Positions 36,157 to 45,464 of a DNA stretch of 64,000 bases are shown piece by piece. The first letter of the stretch is position 1. Each line of letters opens with the position of its first letter. The notes under the pieces were generated by a model. The model worked only from the letters and a program-made list of their open reading frames with translations. It made no database searches and was not told the origin of the DNA. The translations under genes and the position numbers were made by a program. Source of the stretch: DASSUW01 sp963830725 (GTDB lineage: Bacteria > Actinomycetota > Thermoleophilia > Solirubrobacterales > Solirubrobacteraceae); NCBI GenBank assembly GCA_963830725.1, contig CAWHNO010000014.1, forward strand, positions 124,001 through 188,000, in the 5' to 3' direction.

Positions 36157-36789
36157 CTAGCCCCCGTAGAAGCGGATCGCCTTGTCGGCCAGCGCGCGCG
36201 TGTCGCGCTCGTTGGCGATCGCGTTGAAGGCGATCGCGATCCCCGGGATCAGGCGGCGGGCGGCGCGGTTGGCCGTGCGCTTGCCGACGAAGCGCAGCAG
36301 CCGCGACAGCATCGCCTGCTCGCGGCCGCGCTCGATCGTCGAGCCCATGTAGGCCTCGGCGACCGTCTTGCCGATCCCGTCGAGCGCGTGGCGCGCGGTC
36401 TGCGGGTCGGGGTACAGGCCGCGCAGGACGAGCAGCTCGGCGGGGCGCATCGGGTCGTGCGGGTCGAAGCCGTAGGCGGCGGCGACGAAGAACACGAGCC
36501 GCGACTGGATCCAGGCGAGCAGCACGATGTCGGGGACGGCGGTGAAGATGCCGCCGACCCCGGTCGCCGCCCCCTCGAAGCGGGCCAGCGTGGCGTGGCG
36601 GCGCTTGGCCATCCGCGCGAGCTCGGGGCCGGCGACGGCGAGCCGGCCGCGCCTCTCGGCCGCCCAGGCGGCGGCCGCCGGAGCGTGCAGCTCCGACGCC
36701 GCCAGCGCGACGTGCTCGGGCGCACGCACCGGATCGGCGCGCAGCCGGGCCCAGAGGCTGTCCGGCACCGTCGGGCCCGTCGCGGTCAC
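36157..36789 (-). CDS. EcsC-family protein
   Basis: 210 residues. VGGIFTAVPDIVLLAWIQSR and MSRLLRFVGKRTANRAARRL, with a Gly/Ala-rich hydrophobic C-terminus (LIPGIAIAFNAIANERDTRA), match EcsC. The biochemical role of the family is not settled; EcsC of Bacillus is linked to an ABC transporter. It starts at GTG 36789; TAGATT, whose TAG is the stop of the upstream hydrolase gene, lies 8 nt upstream. Confidence 0.75.
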   Translation of the reverse strand: MTATGPTVPDSLWARLRADPVRAPEHVALAASELHAPAAAAWAAERRGRLAVAGPELARMAKRRHATLARFEGAATGVGGIFTAVPDIVLLAWIQSRLVFFVAAAYGFDPHDPMRPAELLVLRGLYPDPQTARHALDGIGKTVAEAYMGSTIERGREQAMLSRLLRFVGKRTANRAARRLIPGIAIAFNAIANERDTRALADKAIRFYGG

Positions 36790-36800
36790 GTCGATTGAAT

Positions 36801-38095
36801 CTACCCGGCCAGCGCCCGCTCCAAGAACGCCGTCACACGCGCCTCGTACTCCTGCGGCCGCGCCGCCAGGCCGGACGTGTGGCCCGCCTCGGGAATGGAG
36901 TACAGCTCGGCCGAGGGGCCGGCCGCTGCGAGGTAGGCGCGGTTGACCGGCGTCTCGTGTGGGTCGCCGCCGGCGGAGATCAGCAGCACCGGGCGCGGCG
37001 CGATGCGCGGCAACAGGTCGATCAGCGAGGGCGCGGCCCGCTCACCGCCGATGATGCGCGGCGCCTGCAGCTGGGAGCCAGGCGAGGGCGCGCTCGACCG
37101 CGGCGCGGGTTCGTTCACCTCGATCTTGTCCTCCGGGACGCGCGGCGCCGTCGGAGATCACGGCCTTGATCCGCGGCTCGCGGGCAGCGGCCTCGAGCAG
37201 CACCTCGCCGCCGAGCGAGGAGCCGAACGCGGCGATCCGCTCGGGGTCGACGTCGGGGCGCCCGGCCACGTAGGCGAGCGCGGCGTCGACGGCGGGCTGC
37301 GCGTTGTCGCCGAGCCCGTTCGAGTGCCCGCTGCTCTCGCCGTTGCCGAACAGGTCGAAGGCGAGCACGCCGTAGCCGTGGCCGGCGAGCAGGCGGATCT
37401 CCTCGAGCACGCGTTCGCGGCTGCCGCCCGAGCCGTGGCCGACGAGCACCGCCGCGCCGTTGCGCGAAGGCACGTACCAGGCCGACAGCGTGCGATCGCC
37501 GGAGGCGTCGATGCGGACCTCCTCGTGCGGGATGTCCAGCGAGGACTCCTGGATCTCCCAGCGCGGGGCGTGCGTGACCATCAGGCCCATCGCGAACGGC
37601 ATGATCACGACGACCAGCATCGACGAAGGCGCCGGCGAGCCAGCCGGCGCCGTGCGCCGCGCGCCAGGCGGCGGCACGTCGCCGGGGAGCGCGCCGCGGC
37701 GCGGCGAGGGCGGTGAGCCCGGCGGCCACGAGCAGCAGGCCGCCCGCGATCATGCCGATGCCGGTGACGTCGTAGCGGTCGAGGCCGGAGTTGACGGCGT
37801 GCAGCCCGTGCGACGCCACGCCGAAGCCGGTGGCGAGCAGTCCGACGACGACGCCGAGCACCACCCGCGTCGGCCGCGTCACGTGCGGCTGGGCGGCGAG
37901 CCAGATCAGCGGCGCCGCGACGATCGCGAGCACGCTGAGCAGCGTCGTGTGCGAGCCGGAGAAGGCCCGGTCGAGCAGGTGGAGCGCGATCAGGGCGAGG
38001 CCGGCAGCGAGCAGCGGCCTTTCCAGGCGCGCGATGCGCGGGCGGCGGCGTCGTTGCGCGGCGGCAGGGGTCTCAGGTTCAAGGAGTGCGGTCAT
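36801..38095 (-). CDS. alpha/beta hydrolase with N-terminal membrane region (two frameshifts)
   Basis: About 430 residues assembled from three frames. The N-terminus (TALLEPETPAAAQRRRRPRI) leads into four membrane segments (for example PLLAAGLALIALHLLDRAF). The hydrolase domain has VLVGHGSGGSRERVLEEIRL, nucleophile elbow AFGSSLGGEVLLEAA and C-terminal GHTSGLAARPQEY with the catalytic His. Breaks lie near 37665 and 37130. The substrate is unknown. The start at ATG 38095 is divergent from the acetyltransferase gene. Confidence 0.75.
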
Positions 38096-38191
38096 CGGAA
38101 GAAAGCTTCCTGGGAAGCCATCGCCACGGACAGGGAGTCTCCAGGCGTCCGCGCAGGTGGCAGCAGGTGCGCCCGTGGGACGATCCCCGCC

Positions 38192-38710
38192 ATGGCCCGT
38201 GTGGTTGTCCGCACGCCGACGATCGAAGACCAGGACGAGTTCATCGCGCGCATGCGCGCGAGCCGCGCTGTGCACCGGCCGTGGATCTCGATGCCGGAGA
38301 CACCGGAGAAGTACGCGACCTACATCGCCCGCACCGAGGATCCGCGCGCGGCGATGTTCATCGGCTGCCGCGTCGAGGACGGCGCGATCATCGGCTTCCT
38401 GAACATCTCCGAGATCGTCCGCGGGCCGTTCAAGAGCGCCTTCCTCGGCTACGGCGGCGTGGCCGAGTTCGCGGGCCAGGGCTACATGACCGAGGCGCTG
38501 CGGCTCGTGCTGCGCGAGGCGTTCACGAAGCTCGGCCTGCACCGCCTGGAGGCCAACATCCAGCCCGGCAACACCGCCTCGATCGCGCTCGCCAAGCGCT
38601 GCGGCTTCGAGCTCGAGGGGTTCTCGCCGCGCTACCTCAAGGTCGGCGGCCGCTGGCGCGATCACGAGCGCTGGGCGATCCGCTCAGAAAGCTGGCAGGC
38701 GCTCAGATAA
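38192..38710 (+). CDS. GNAT acetyltransferase, RimJ/RimL type
   Basis: 172 residues. RTPTIEDQDEFIARMRASRA start; acetyl-CoA loop GYGGVAEFAGQGYMTEALRL; LHRLEANIQPGNTASIALAK with the conserved asparagine; GFELEGFSPRYLKVGGRWRD. This is the N-terminal-protein or small-molecule acetyltransferase pattern of RimJ/RimL. It is followed 25 nt later by a hydrolase gene in the same direction. Confidence 0.92.
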   Translation: MARVVVRTPTIEDQDEFIARMRASRAVHRPWISMPETPEKYATYIARTEDPRAAMFIGCRVEDGAIIGFLNISEIVRGPFKSAFLGYGGVAEFAGQGYMTEALRLVLREAFTKLGLHRLEANIQPGNTASIALAKRCGFELEGFSPRYLKVGGRWRDHERWAIRSESWQALR

Positions 38711-38735
38711 CGCCGATCCGGGTAGGTGAAGACGA

Positions 38736-39578
38736 ATGGAGCCGCTCGTCGAGCACAGCATGCAGCTGGCCGGGCATCGCACGCGCGTGCTCGAGCTCGA
38801 GGGCGCCGGGCCGGGGATCGTCCTCCTGCACGGCTGGGGAGACTCGGCCGACACCTGGCGACCGCTGCTGGCCGAGCTCGCCGCCACCGGCCGGCGGGCG
38901 ATAGCGGTCGACCTTCCCGGCTTCGGCCAGGCCACGCGGCTCGCGCCCGGGGCGATCCTGCCGCAGCTCGACGACTTCGCCGCCTCGCTGGTGATCGAGT
39001 GGGGCGGCGGCGAGCCGGTCGTCGTGGCCGGCAACTCGCTCGGCGGCGCGGTCGCGCTGCGGCTCGGCGAGCGCGACGACCTGCCGCTGACGGGCGTGGT
39101 GCCGGTGGCGCCCGCGGGACTCGAGATGCCCGGGTGGTTCGACCTCGTCGAGCGCGACCCGATCATCCGGCGGCTGCTCGACATCCCGATGCCGGTGCCG
39201 GGCGCGCTGATCCGTTCGCTGGTCGGGGTCGCCTACCGGCAGCTCGCGTTCTCGAACCCGCGCGCGGCGCAGCGCCAGGTCGTCGAGGCGTTCGCGGGCC
39301 ATCACGGCTCGCGCGCCAACGTCGCCGCGCTGCTGGAGTCCGGGCGCCGCCTGTTGCCCGAGCTGGCCGTCGCCCCCTTCGACCTCGCGGCGATCGCCTG
39401 CCCGGTGCTGCTGGTGTGGGGCACGCAGGACCGGATGGTGCCGCACAGCGGCGCGCGCGTGGTGCTCGGCGCGCTCCCCGAGACGCGCGTCGAGCTGATC
39501 GAGGGCTGCGGCCACTGCCCGCAGCTCGAGGCCACCGCGGAGCTGCTCGCGCTCCTGCTGGCCTTCCCTAGTCTCTAG
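38736..39578 (+). CDS. alpha/beta hydrolase
   Basis: 280 residues. Oxyanion-hole motif VLLHGWGDSADTW, nucleophile GNSLGGAVALRLG (Ser), Asp in LLVWGTQDRMVPHSGA and His in EGCGHCPQLEAT. It is a cytosolic esterase/epoxide-hydrolase-like enzyme of unknown substrate. It is complete; the start MEPLVEHSMQLAGHRTRVLE is the first ATG. Confidence 0.9.
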   Translation: MEPLVEHSMQLAGHRTRVLELEGAGPGIVLLHGWGDSADTWRPLLAELAATGRRAIAVDLPGFGQATRLAPGAILPQLDDFAASLVIEWGGGEPVVVAGNSLGGAVALRLGERDDLPLTGVVPVAPAGLEMPGWFDLVERDPIIRRLLDIPMPVPGALIRSLVGVAYRQLAFSNPRAAQRQVVEAFAGHHGSRANVAALLESGRRLLPELAVAPFDLAAIACPVLLVWGTQDRMVPHSGARVVLGALPETRVELIEGCGHCPQLEATAELLALLLAFPSL

Positions 39579-39658
39579 GCCTGCTCGGGCTCCCCTCACA
39601 GGACGCGATCGCGAACCTCTACGGCGTCGCGCGCGGCGGGCTGGCCGACCTGCGGCGG

Positions 39659-40634
39659 ATGCCCGCCGAAGTGATCGACAGCGGCCCGCAACGGATGGTG
39701 TCGCGCTATCGAGGGCGCGCGCCGCCGGATTCCCGTCCTGCTCGTCCCGCCGCTCGCCGCGCCGGCCATCTGCTTCGACCTCCGGCGCGGCTGCTCGCTG
39801 GCCGAGCACCTCGTGCTGGCCGGCCGCCGCACGTACCTGCTCGAGTACGGCGACATCCAGTTCGCCGACCGCGAGCTGGGACTCGAGCACTGGGTCGAGG
39901 ACGTCATCCCGGCCGCCGTGCGGGCCGTCTCGGCCGACGCCGGCGGGCGCGGCGTGCGAGTCATCGGCTGGTGTCTGGGCGGCATCCTGGCGCTGCTCGC
40001 GCACGCCTGGGACCGCGACCTGCCGATCGAGGCCGCGGCGCTGGTGGCGAGCCCGTGGGACTTCACGAAGGTGCCGCTGATCGCCCCGCTGCGCCCGATC
40101 GACGCGATGACCCGCGGCTGGCTCGTCACGCAGCTCTACCGCGGCCTCGGCGGCGCCCCGGCGCCGTTCGTCAAGCGCGGCTACCAGCTCGCCGGGATCG
40201 ACAAGTACGTGATGAAGCCCTGGACCGTCGTCTCCAACCTCGACGACCGCGACCTGCTCGCGCAGATCGAGGCGGTCGACGTGTTCATGAGCCGCATGCA
40301 CGCGTACCCGGGACGCACCTTCGGCCAGCTCTACCACCGCTTCTTCCGCACCAACGACCTGGCCGACGGGCGGCTCGCGCTCACCGACACGACGATCGAC
40401 CTCGCCGACGTCAGCATCCCGCTGCTCGCGATCGCCGGCCGCGGCGACGGGATCGCGCCCGTCGCCGCCTGCCACCACCTCGCCGATCTCGTGCCGAACG
40501 CTCGCGTCGCGCTCGAGACGGCCCCCGGCGGCCACCTCGGCGTGCTCACCGGGCGCGCCGCGCGCGCCACGTCCTGGCGGCGGATCGACGCGTTCCTGGA
40601 CGCACGTCGCGTTGCAGCGCGCCCCGCGGCCTGA
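39659..40634 (+). CDS. PHA-synthase-like alpha/beta hydrolase (one frameshift)
   Basis: About 325 residues. The nucleophile elbow is VIGWCLGGILALLAHA, with Cys in place of Ser as in polyhydroxyalkanoate synthases (G-x-C-x-G); Asp in AGRGDGIAP and His in PGGHLGVLTG. It may be a PhaC-related acyl transferase or hydrolase. A shift near 39717 separates PAEVIDSGPQRMVSRYR from IPVLLVPPLAAPAICFDLRR. Family-like sequence (DAIANLYGVARGGLADLRR) extends upstream of ATG 39659 to ~39600, but no ordinary start codon is there. Confidence 0.65.
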
Positions 40635-40655
40635 AGCCCCGGCTACCCTCGCCCC

Positions 40656-41648
40656 ATGCGCCCGCTGCTCGCCGCCCTCCTCGTGTCGTTGCTGCTGCCG
40701 GCGGGCGCCGCCGCGCAGGAGCCCGTGATCCCGCTGGGCGCCAAGGCGGCGGGCCTCGACCTCGGCGGCCAGACGCTGTCGCAGGCGGCGGCCAACCTCG
40801 ACGTGGCGTTCGCCGCCGCGGTCGCGCAGCCGATCGAGGTGCGCGTGGCCGGCCACCGCTTCAGCCTCCAGCCCGCCAGGATCGGCTTCGGCTTCGACTC
40901 GCTCCGCACGGCGAAGCGCGCCTACGACGCGGCGATCGCGACGCCGCCCGCCCCGGACGGCACGTACCCCGTCGACGTCCCGCTGCACGTCACCTACGAC
41001 GGGGACAAGCTGGCCCGGTTCACCGCCTATGCCGACCGCAACTCGGACATCCGCCCGCGCAGCGCGCGGCTGAGGATGACGATCGAGCGCATGAAGGTGC
41101 GCCGCGCGCGGATGGGCTGGTCGATCGACGAGAAGGCACTCGCGCTCGCGCTCGACCCGATGCTGGCCGACCCGCACGCCGTCCGCGTCATGCGCGTGCC
41201 GCGCGTGCGCGTGCACCCGAAGGTCAACGTCATCGACCTCCGCAAGCAGCACCGGGCGGTGCTGACCATCCACCGTGCGGGCTTCAAGCTCCGCTACTTC
41301 AAGAACCTCAAGCTGCGCCGCACCTACGGGATCGCCGTCGGGGCGCCCGGCTACGAGACCCCGACCGGGCGCTTCTCGATCCACAACAAGGCGGTCAACC
41401 CGGCCTGGAGCGCGCCCGACGAGCCGTGGGCCGGCGCCTACCGCAACGAGGTCGTTGCCGGCGGGTCGGCCGAGAACCCGCTGAAGGCCCGCTGGATGGG
41501 TGTCGTCGGCGGCGTGGGCATCCACGGCACCGCCGCGGAGTACTCGATCGGGACCGCCGCCTCCCACGGCTGCATCCGCATGCGCGTGGCGGACGTCATC
41601 GCCCTCTATCCGCGCGTGCCGATCGGCACGGCCGTGCTGATCCGCTGA
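40656..41648 (+). CDS. L,D-transpeptidase (YkuD) with signal peptide
   Basis: 330 residues. Signal peptide RPLLAALLVSLLLPAGAAAQ; an N-terminal peptidoglycan-binding-4/VanW-like region; C-terminal YkuD domain with GIAVGAPGYETPTGRFSIHN, GIHGTAAEYSIGTAASHGCI, where His and the final Cys are catalytic, then RM. It forms 3-3 cross-links in peptidoglycan or attaches proteins, outside the membrane. TACCCT lies 6 nt before ATG 40656. Confidence 0.93.
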   Translation: MRPLLAALLVSLLLPAGAAAQEPVIPLGAKAAGLDLGGQTLSQAAANLDVAFAAAVAQPIEVRVAGHRFSLQPARIGFGFDSLRTAKRAYDAAIATPPAPDGTYPVDVPLHVTYDGDKLARFTAYADRNSDIRPRSARLRMTIERMKVRRARMGWSIDEKALALALDPMLADPHAVRVMRVPRVRVHPKVNVIDLRKQHRAVLTIHRAGFKLRYFKNLKLRRTYGIAVGAPGYETPTGRFSIHNKAVNPAWSAPDEPWAGAYRNEVVAGGSAENPLKARWMGVVGGVGIHGTAAEYSIGTAASHGCIRMRVADVIALYPRVPIGTAVLIR

Positions 41649-41667
41649 CACGTGCGGTTCTGGTGAC

Positions 41668-41820
41668 GTGATCCTGATCGAGCCCGGCATCATCAAGACC
41701 GGCTTCGGCAACGTGGCATCCCGCGCGCTGGACGGCGCCACCGCGGCGGCTGGTCCGTATGCGGACTTCAACCGCGCCCGGTATACGGTCACTGCCTCCG
41801 CCAGGCGCTGCTGGCGCTGA
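41668..41820 (+). pseudogene. C-terminal SDR remnant
   Basis: A 50-codon frame begins VILIEPGIIKTGFGNVASRA and continues GPYADFNRARY, the region after the catalytic Tyr/Lys of a short-chain dehydrogenase. The Rossmann part and active site are absent and the frame ends soon after. It is a gene relic. Confidence 0.6.
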
Positions 41821-41852
41821 ACGCCGTGCTGCGCTGTGGATAGGGTCGCCGC

Positions 41853-42399
41853 ATGCCGCCGAGAGTGAGGCCCCCGGGCGAGCAGGACGCGCCGTCCGTG
41901 CTGCAGGTGATCGTCGCGCGTGACGTCGCCGACCTCGGCGTGCCCGACTTCACGCTCGACGACCTCCGCACCGACTGGGCGACGCCCGGCCTCGAGCTCG
42001 AGCACGACGTGCGCGTGGCCGACGTCGGCGGCGAGATCCGCGGCTACGCGATCCTGCTCGGCGACGACGCGGTGGTCATCGTCCATCCCGACGCCGAGGG
42101 CGACGGCACCGGGACCGTGCTGCGCCGCTGGGCCGAGGCGCGCGCCTCGGAGCGCGGCACCGCCGTGCTGCGCCAGTTCGCCTACGGCACCAACGACGGG
42201 GCCCGCCGGCTGCGCGGTCGTGGCCGCGGGCTCGGGCGCGCGCTACTGCTCGGCCTGTTCGACGCGTTCCGGCGCGCTGGCTCGAGCACGCGGAGCTGAG
42301 CGTCCACGGCCGCAACCGCGGCGCCTGGCGCTGTACGAGTCCGTCGGCATGCGCTCGACCTGGGAGGCGGAGCGCTGGGAGAAGGCCCTTGGGGGCTGA
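41853..42399 (+). pseudogene. GNAT acetyltransferase, internally deleted and frameshifted
   Basis: The N-terminal half (PPRVRPPGEQDAPSVLQVIV; GEIRGYAILLGDDAVVIVHP) is a GNAT domain. After GTNDGARRL the sequence jumps to a second acetyl-CoA-binding part, GRGLGRALLLGLFDAFRRAG, then in other frames LEHAELSVHGRNRGA and YESVGMRSTWEAERWEKAL. Two-domain relatives are ~100 residues longer, so a middle piece seems lost, plus two indels near 42285 and 42330. TAGGGT lies 6 nt before ATG 41853. Confidence 0.6.
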
Positions 42400-43624
42400 C
42401 GTCGTCACGATCGCGCAGCGCGCGCGCGATCAGCGACGGCTCGGGCTCGACACCGAGTTCATGCCCGAGGGGCGCTACCGGCCGCTGCTCTGCCTCGTGC
42501 AGGTCGTGGTCGGCGAGGAGGTCTGGGTGCTCGACCCGCTGGCCGGGTTCGACCCCGCTCCGCTCGCCTCGGTCCTCGCCGACCCGGAGGTCGAGGTCGT
42601 GGTCCACGCCGGCCGCCAGGACGTCGCGATCCTGCGGCGCGAGTGGGCGACCGACGTCGCCAACGTGTTCGACACCCAGGTCGCCGCGGGCTTCGCCGGG
42701 TTCTCGGCGCAGGCGGGCTACAACGGGCTCCTGCACGACGTGCTCAAGATCCGGCTGCCGAAGACGGCCAGCTTCACGCGCTGGGACGCCCGGCCGCTGA
42801 CCGACGAGCAGCTCCGCTATGCGCGCGGCGACGTCGAGCACCTGCTCCCGCTGGCCGACGACATCCGCGCGCGGCTCGGCGCCTCCGGCCGCGTCGAATG
42901 GGCGCGCGAGGAGTGCCGCGCCGTCGCCATGGCGTCCGACGAGCGCGACCCCGAGGAGGTCTGGCGGCGGCTGCCGCGCGCCACCGGGCTCGACCCGCGT
43001 GAGCGCGCGGTCGCGCGCGAGCTCGGGGCCTGGCGCGAGCGCACGGCCGAGCGCGAGAACCGGCCGGTCGGCGCGGTGCTGCGCGACCCGACGGTGATCG
43101 AGCTGGCCAAGCGCACCCCGGCGGGGCGCAAGGAGCTGGCCCAGATCCGCGGCGTCAACCCCGACGTGATCCGCCGCCGCGGTGACGACATCCTGGCCGC
43201 CATCCGCCGTGGCCGCTCCGCCGAGCCGATCCGCCTCGACGAGGCCGACCGGCTGTCCACCGAGGCCCAGGACGGCCCGGTGATCGCGCTCGCCGAGGCG
43301 CTCGTCCGCAGCCGCGCCCAGGAGGCCGGGCTGGCCTACGAGCTGATCGCGGCGCGCGCCGACCTCGCCCCGATCGTCGTCGCCGCCCGCCGCGGGCAGG
43401 ACGAGCCCGACGTCCGCACCCTGCGCGGCTGGCGCCGCGGCCTCGTCGGCGCCGAGTTGCTCGAGCTGCTGGGCGGCCGGCGCCGGTTGTCGGTCGGACC
43501 GGGAGGCCGGATCACCGTCGACGAGAGGCTGAGCGCCTCCACGGCGGTGTCGGAGTTGTCGGAGAACACGCCGTCGACCCCGAGCTCGAAGAACTGCTCG
43601 TACTCGGCGAACGCGTCGCCGTAG
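42389..43624 (+). CDS. rnd: ribonuclease D family 3'-5' exonuclease
   Basis: DEDDy exonuclease with HRDC domain. Exo I is GLDTEFMPEGRYRP (Asp, Glu), Exo II is VVHAGRQDVAILRREWATDV (Asp) and Exo III is YARGDVEHLLPLAD (Tyr, Asp). HRDC is RPVGAVLRDPTVIELAKRTP and following. It trims tRNA or other RNA 3' ends. The start TTG 42389 overlaps the end of the GNAT relic. The last ~35 residues are antisense to the convergent phosphodiesterase gene, so the natural end is probably near 43510. Confidence 0.88.
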   Translation: MGADVVTIAQRARDQRRLGLDTEFMPEGRYRPLLCLVQVVVGEEVWVLDPLAGFDPAPLASVLADPEVEVVVHAGRQDVAILRREWATDVANVFDTQVAAGFAGFSAQAGYNGLLHDVLKIRLPKTASFTRWDARPLTDEQLRYARGDVEHLLPLADDIRARLGASGRVEWAREECRAVAMASDERDPEEVWRRLPRATGLDPRERAVARELGAWRERTAERENRPVGAVLRDPTVIELAKRTPAGRKELAQIRGVNPDVIRRRGDDILAAIRRGRSAEPIRLDEADRLSTEAQDGPVIALAEALVRSRAQEAGLAYELIAARADLAPIVVAARRGQDEPDVRTLRGWRRGLVGAELLELLGGRRRLSVGPGGRITVDERLSASTAVSELSENTPSTPSSKNCSYSANASP

Positions 43625-44575
43625 GCGGCCGGGTCGTCCGAGCTGCGCAGCTCCGGCGGCAGGAACGCGTTCTCGTTGCGGAACGTGTACGGGTGCACGA
43701 CCAGGCCGGCCCGTGGGCGTCGGGAGAAGGGGGGGCGGCACGAAGCTCGTCGGCGCGAGGACGACGTAATCCTTCGAGGGCCCGACGCCGTCGGCATAGC
43801 GCGCGATCGCCTGCAGGCCCGCCGGCGTGGCCATCTCGCCGTAGGTGCGGTCGTAGCCGGCAGGGCGGGCGGTCCCGGCGGCCGAGGAGCTGGACGAGCG
43901 GGACGTCGATCTCGCCGTCGAGCGCCTCGAGGTTGCCGACCTCGAACGACTGGATGAAGACCCGCGCGGAGTCGAAGCCCTGCCAGCGCCCGTAGCAGCG
44001 GCTCCTCGAGCGGCAGCCCGATCGTGCGGAAGTAGGTCGGGTGCTTGGTCTCGGGGTAGATGCCGATCGACCGGTGCAGCTCGCGCGACAGGCGCTTGGA
44101 GAGGTCGATGACCTCCTGGAACGTGGGTACCTCGTACCGGCCGTTGTAGAGCGTGTTGCGCGGCCGCAGCTCGGGGATGCGCTCCTTGGCGCGCAGCGTC
44201 TTGAGCTCGGCGAGCGTGAAGTCCTCGGTGAACCAGCCGGTCAGGGCGACGCCGTCGATCGTCTTCGTCGCCCGGCGGCTCGCGTATTCCGGGTGCTCGG
44301 CGACATCGGTCGTCCCGGAGATCTCGTTCTCGTGGCGTGCGACGAGCACGCCGTCACTTGGTCGAGACCAGGTCGGGCTCGATGTAGTCGGCGCCCATGC
44401 GCGCGGCGAGCGCGTATGCGGCCAGCGTGTGCTCGGGCCGGTAGCCGGATGCGCCGCGATGTGCGATCACGAGCGGTTCGGCGTTCTTCGACGAGGGCTT
44501 GGCGGGAGCGGGGCCTGCCATGGCGACGGGCACGATAAGCGAGACGAGCGCGGTCAGCGCGAGGCGGGTTCTCAT
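43512..44575 (-). CDS. secreted glycerophosphodiester phosphodiesterase (several frameshifts)
   Basis: About 355 residues in at least four pieces. Signal peptide TRLALTALVSLIVPVAMAGP, then PLVIAHRGASGYRPEHTLAA (catalytic His, Arg, Glu), GADYIEPDLVSTK, LVARHENEISGTTDVAEH, HRSIGIYPETKHPTYFR and the C-terminal GVDGVFSDNSDTAVEA. This is the GlpQ-type periplasmic/secreted GDPD pattern. Breaks are near 44354, 43985, 43735 and 43540; a TGA at 43512 in a shifted frame fits the usual end. It hydrolyses glycerophosphodiesters outside the cell. Confidence 0.8.
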
Positions 44576-44678
44576 GGGGGAGAAGGCAAGCGCCCTGCGC
44601 CGCCGGGCAGGTGAACAGAACGTCAACTGCGCTGGGTGGGGAAGCGGCGGGGCCGGCGGGGCGGGTCGTCCTCGAGCG

Positions 44679-44776
44679 CTTGGCGCGTTTACGGCGATAT
44701 ACGCCGTGAAGTCGCCAAGCGGCATCGATGGGACCGACCCGCGTGCGGCCGACCTCGCCACCTCCTTACCCAGCCG
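44679..44776. repeat. palindromic element C with conserved tail
   Basis: 41-bp hairpin at 44679-44719 (outer CTTGGCG/CGCCAAG, inner ACGGCG/CGCCGT), about 36 of 41 positions identical to copy A read on the opposite strand. The tail CCTCCTTACCCAGCCG at 44761-44776 also occurs beside copy D. It lies between the phosphodiesterase and the FadR-like gene. Confidence 0.8.
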
Positions 44777-44797
44777 CAGTTGACGTTCGCTCGAGCC

Positions 44798-44834
44798 ACT
44801 GGTACAACCAGTTGCGATGACTGGTTCAACCAGT
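44798..44834. promoter_or_regulatory. two FadR-type operators around the GntR start codon
   Basis: ACTGGTACAACCAGT (44798-44812) and ACTGGTTCAACCAGT (44820-44834) are perfect 6-3-6 palindromes, 22 bp apart centre to centre. The second covers codons 2-6 of the regulator. The core TGGT-N3-ACCA fits FadR-family sites, so autoregulation is expected. Confidence 0.8.
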
Positions 44835-45464
44835 GTCTCGGGCCGGATCTACGAGCATCTGCGCGGCGCGATCCTGGCGGGCGAGTACGACTCGCTGCCC
44901 TCGGAGCGGAAGCTCGGCGAGGAGCTCGGCGCGAGCCGGCATGCCGTGCGCGAGGCGCTCAAGCGGCTGCAGCAGTCGGGGCTGATCCGGATCAGCCACG
45001 GCGGCGCGACACGGGTCCGGGACTGGCGCCGGCACGGCGGGCTGGAGCTGCTGCTCGAGCTCGACGAAGTGCCGGCCGGTCTCGAGATCGAACGGCCGAT
45101 CATGGAGATGCGGGCGAGCGTCGGCGCCGACGCCGCGCGCCGCTGTGCGACGCGGGCGAGCGCCGTGGTGCGGGCCGAGCTCGAGGCGCGCGCGGAGATG
45201 CTCGCCGCCGAAACAGACCTCGACGCCCGCAACACGATCTACGAGGCGCTCTGGGACCTCGTGATCGACGGCGCCGACAACCTCGCGTACCGGCTGGCGC
45301 TCAACACGCTGGTCAGCCAGCACGCGGTGCGATTGGACGGCGCGCGCGTCGCCGCCGAGCTGTGCGATCCCGGCGCGATCCGCGCGCTGGCCGCGGTTAT
45401 CGCCGCCGGTGAGCCCGACGACGCGCACCGACTGGCCCGCGACCTCCTGGAGCGGTCGGCCTGA
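44817..45464 (+). CDS. GntR-family regulator, FadR subfamily
   Basis: 215 residues. Winged helix at residues ~8-70: GRIYEHLRGAILAGEYDSLP, SERKLGEELGASRHAVREAL and KRLQQSGLIRISHGGATRVR. The FCD-type helical ligand-binding domain follows (EMRASVGADAARRCATRASA). It probably senses an acyl-CoA or another acid. Two palindromic operators flank its start codon. The stop overlaps the next ATG (TGATG), which couples it to the fatty acid hydroxylase gene. Confidence 0.92.
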   Translation: MTGSTSVSGRIYEHLRGAILAGEYDSLPSERKLGEELGASRHAVREALKRLQQSGLIRISHGGATRVRDWRRHGGLELLLELDEVPAGLEIERPIMEMRASVGADAARRCATRASAVVRAELEARAEMLAAETDLDARNTIYEALWDLVIDGADNLAYRLALNTLVSQHAVRLDGARVAAELCDPGAIRALAAVIAAGEPDDAHRLARDLLERSA

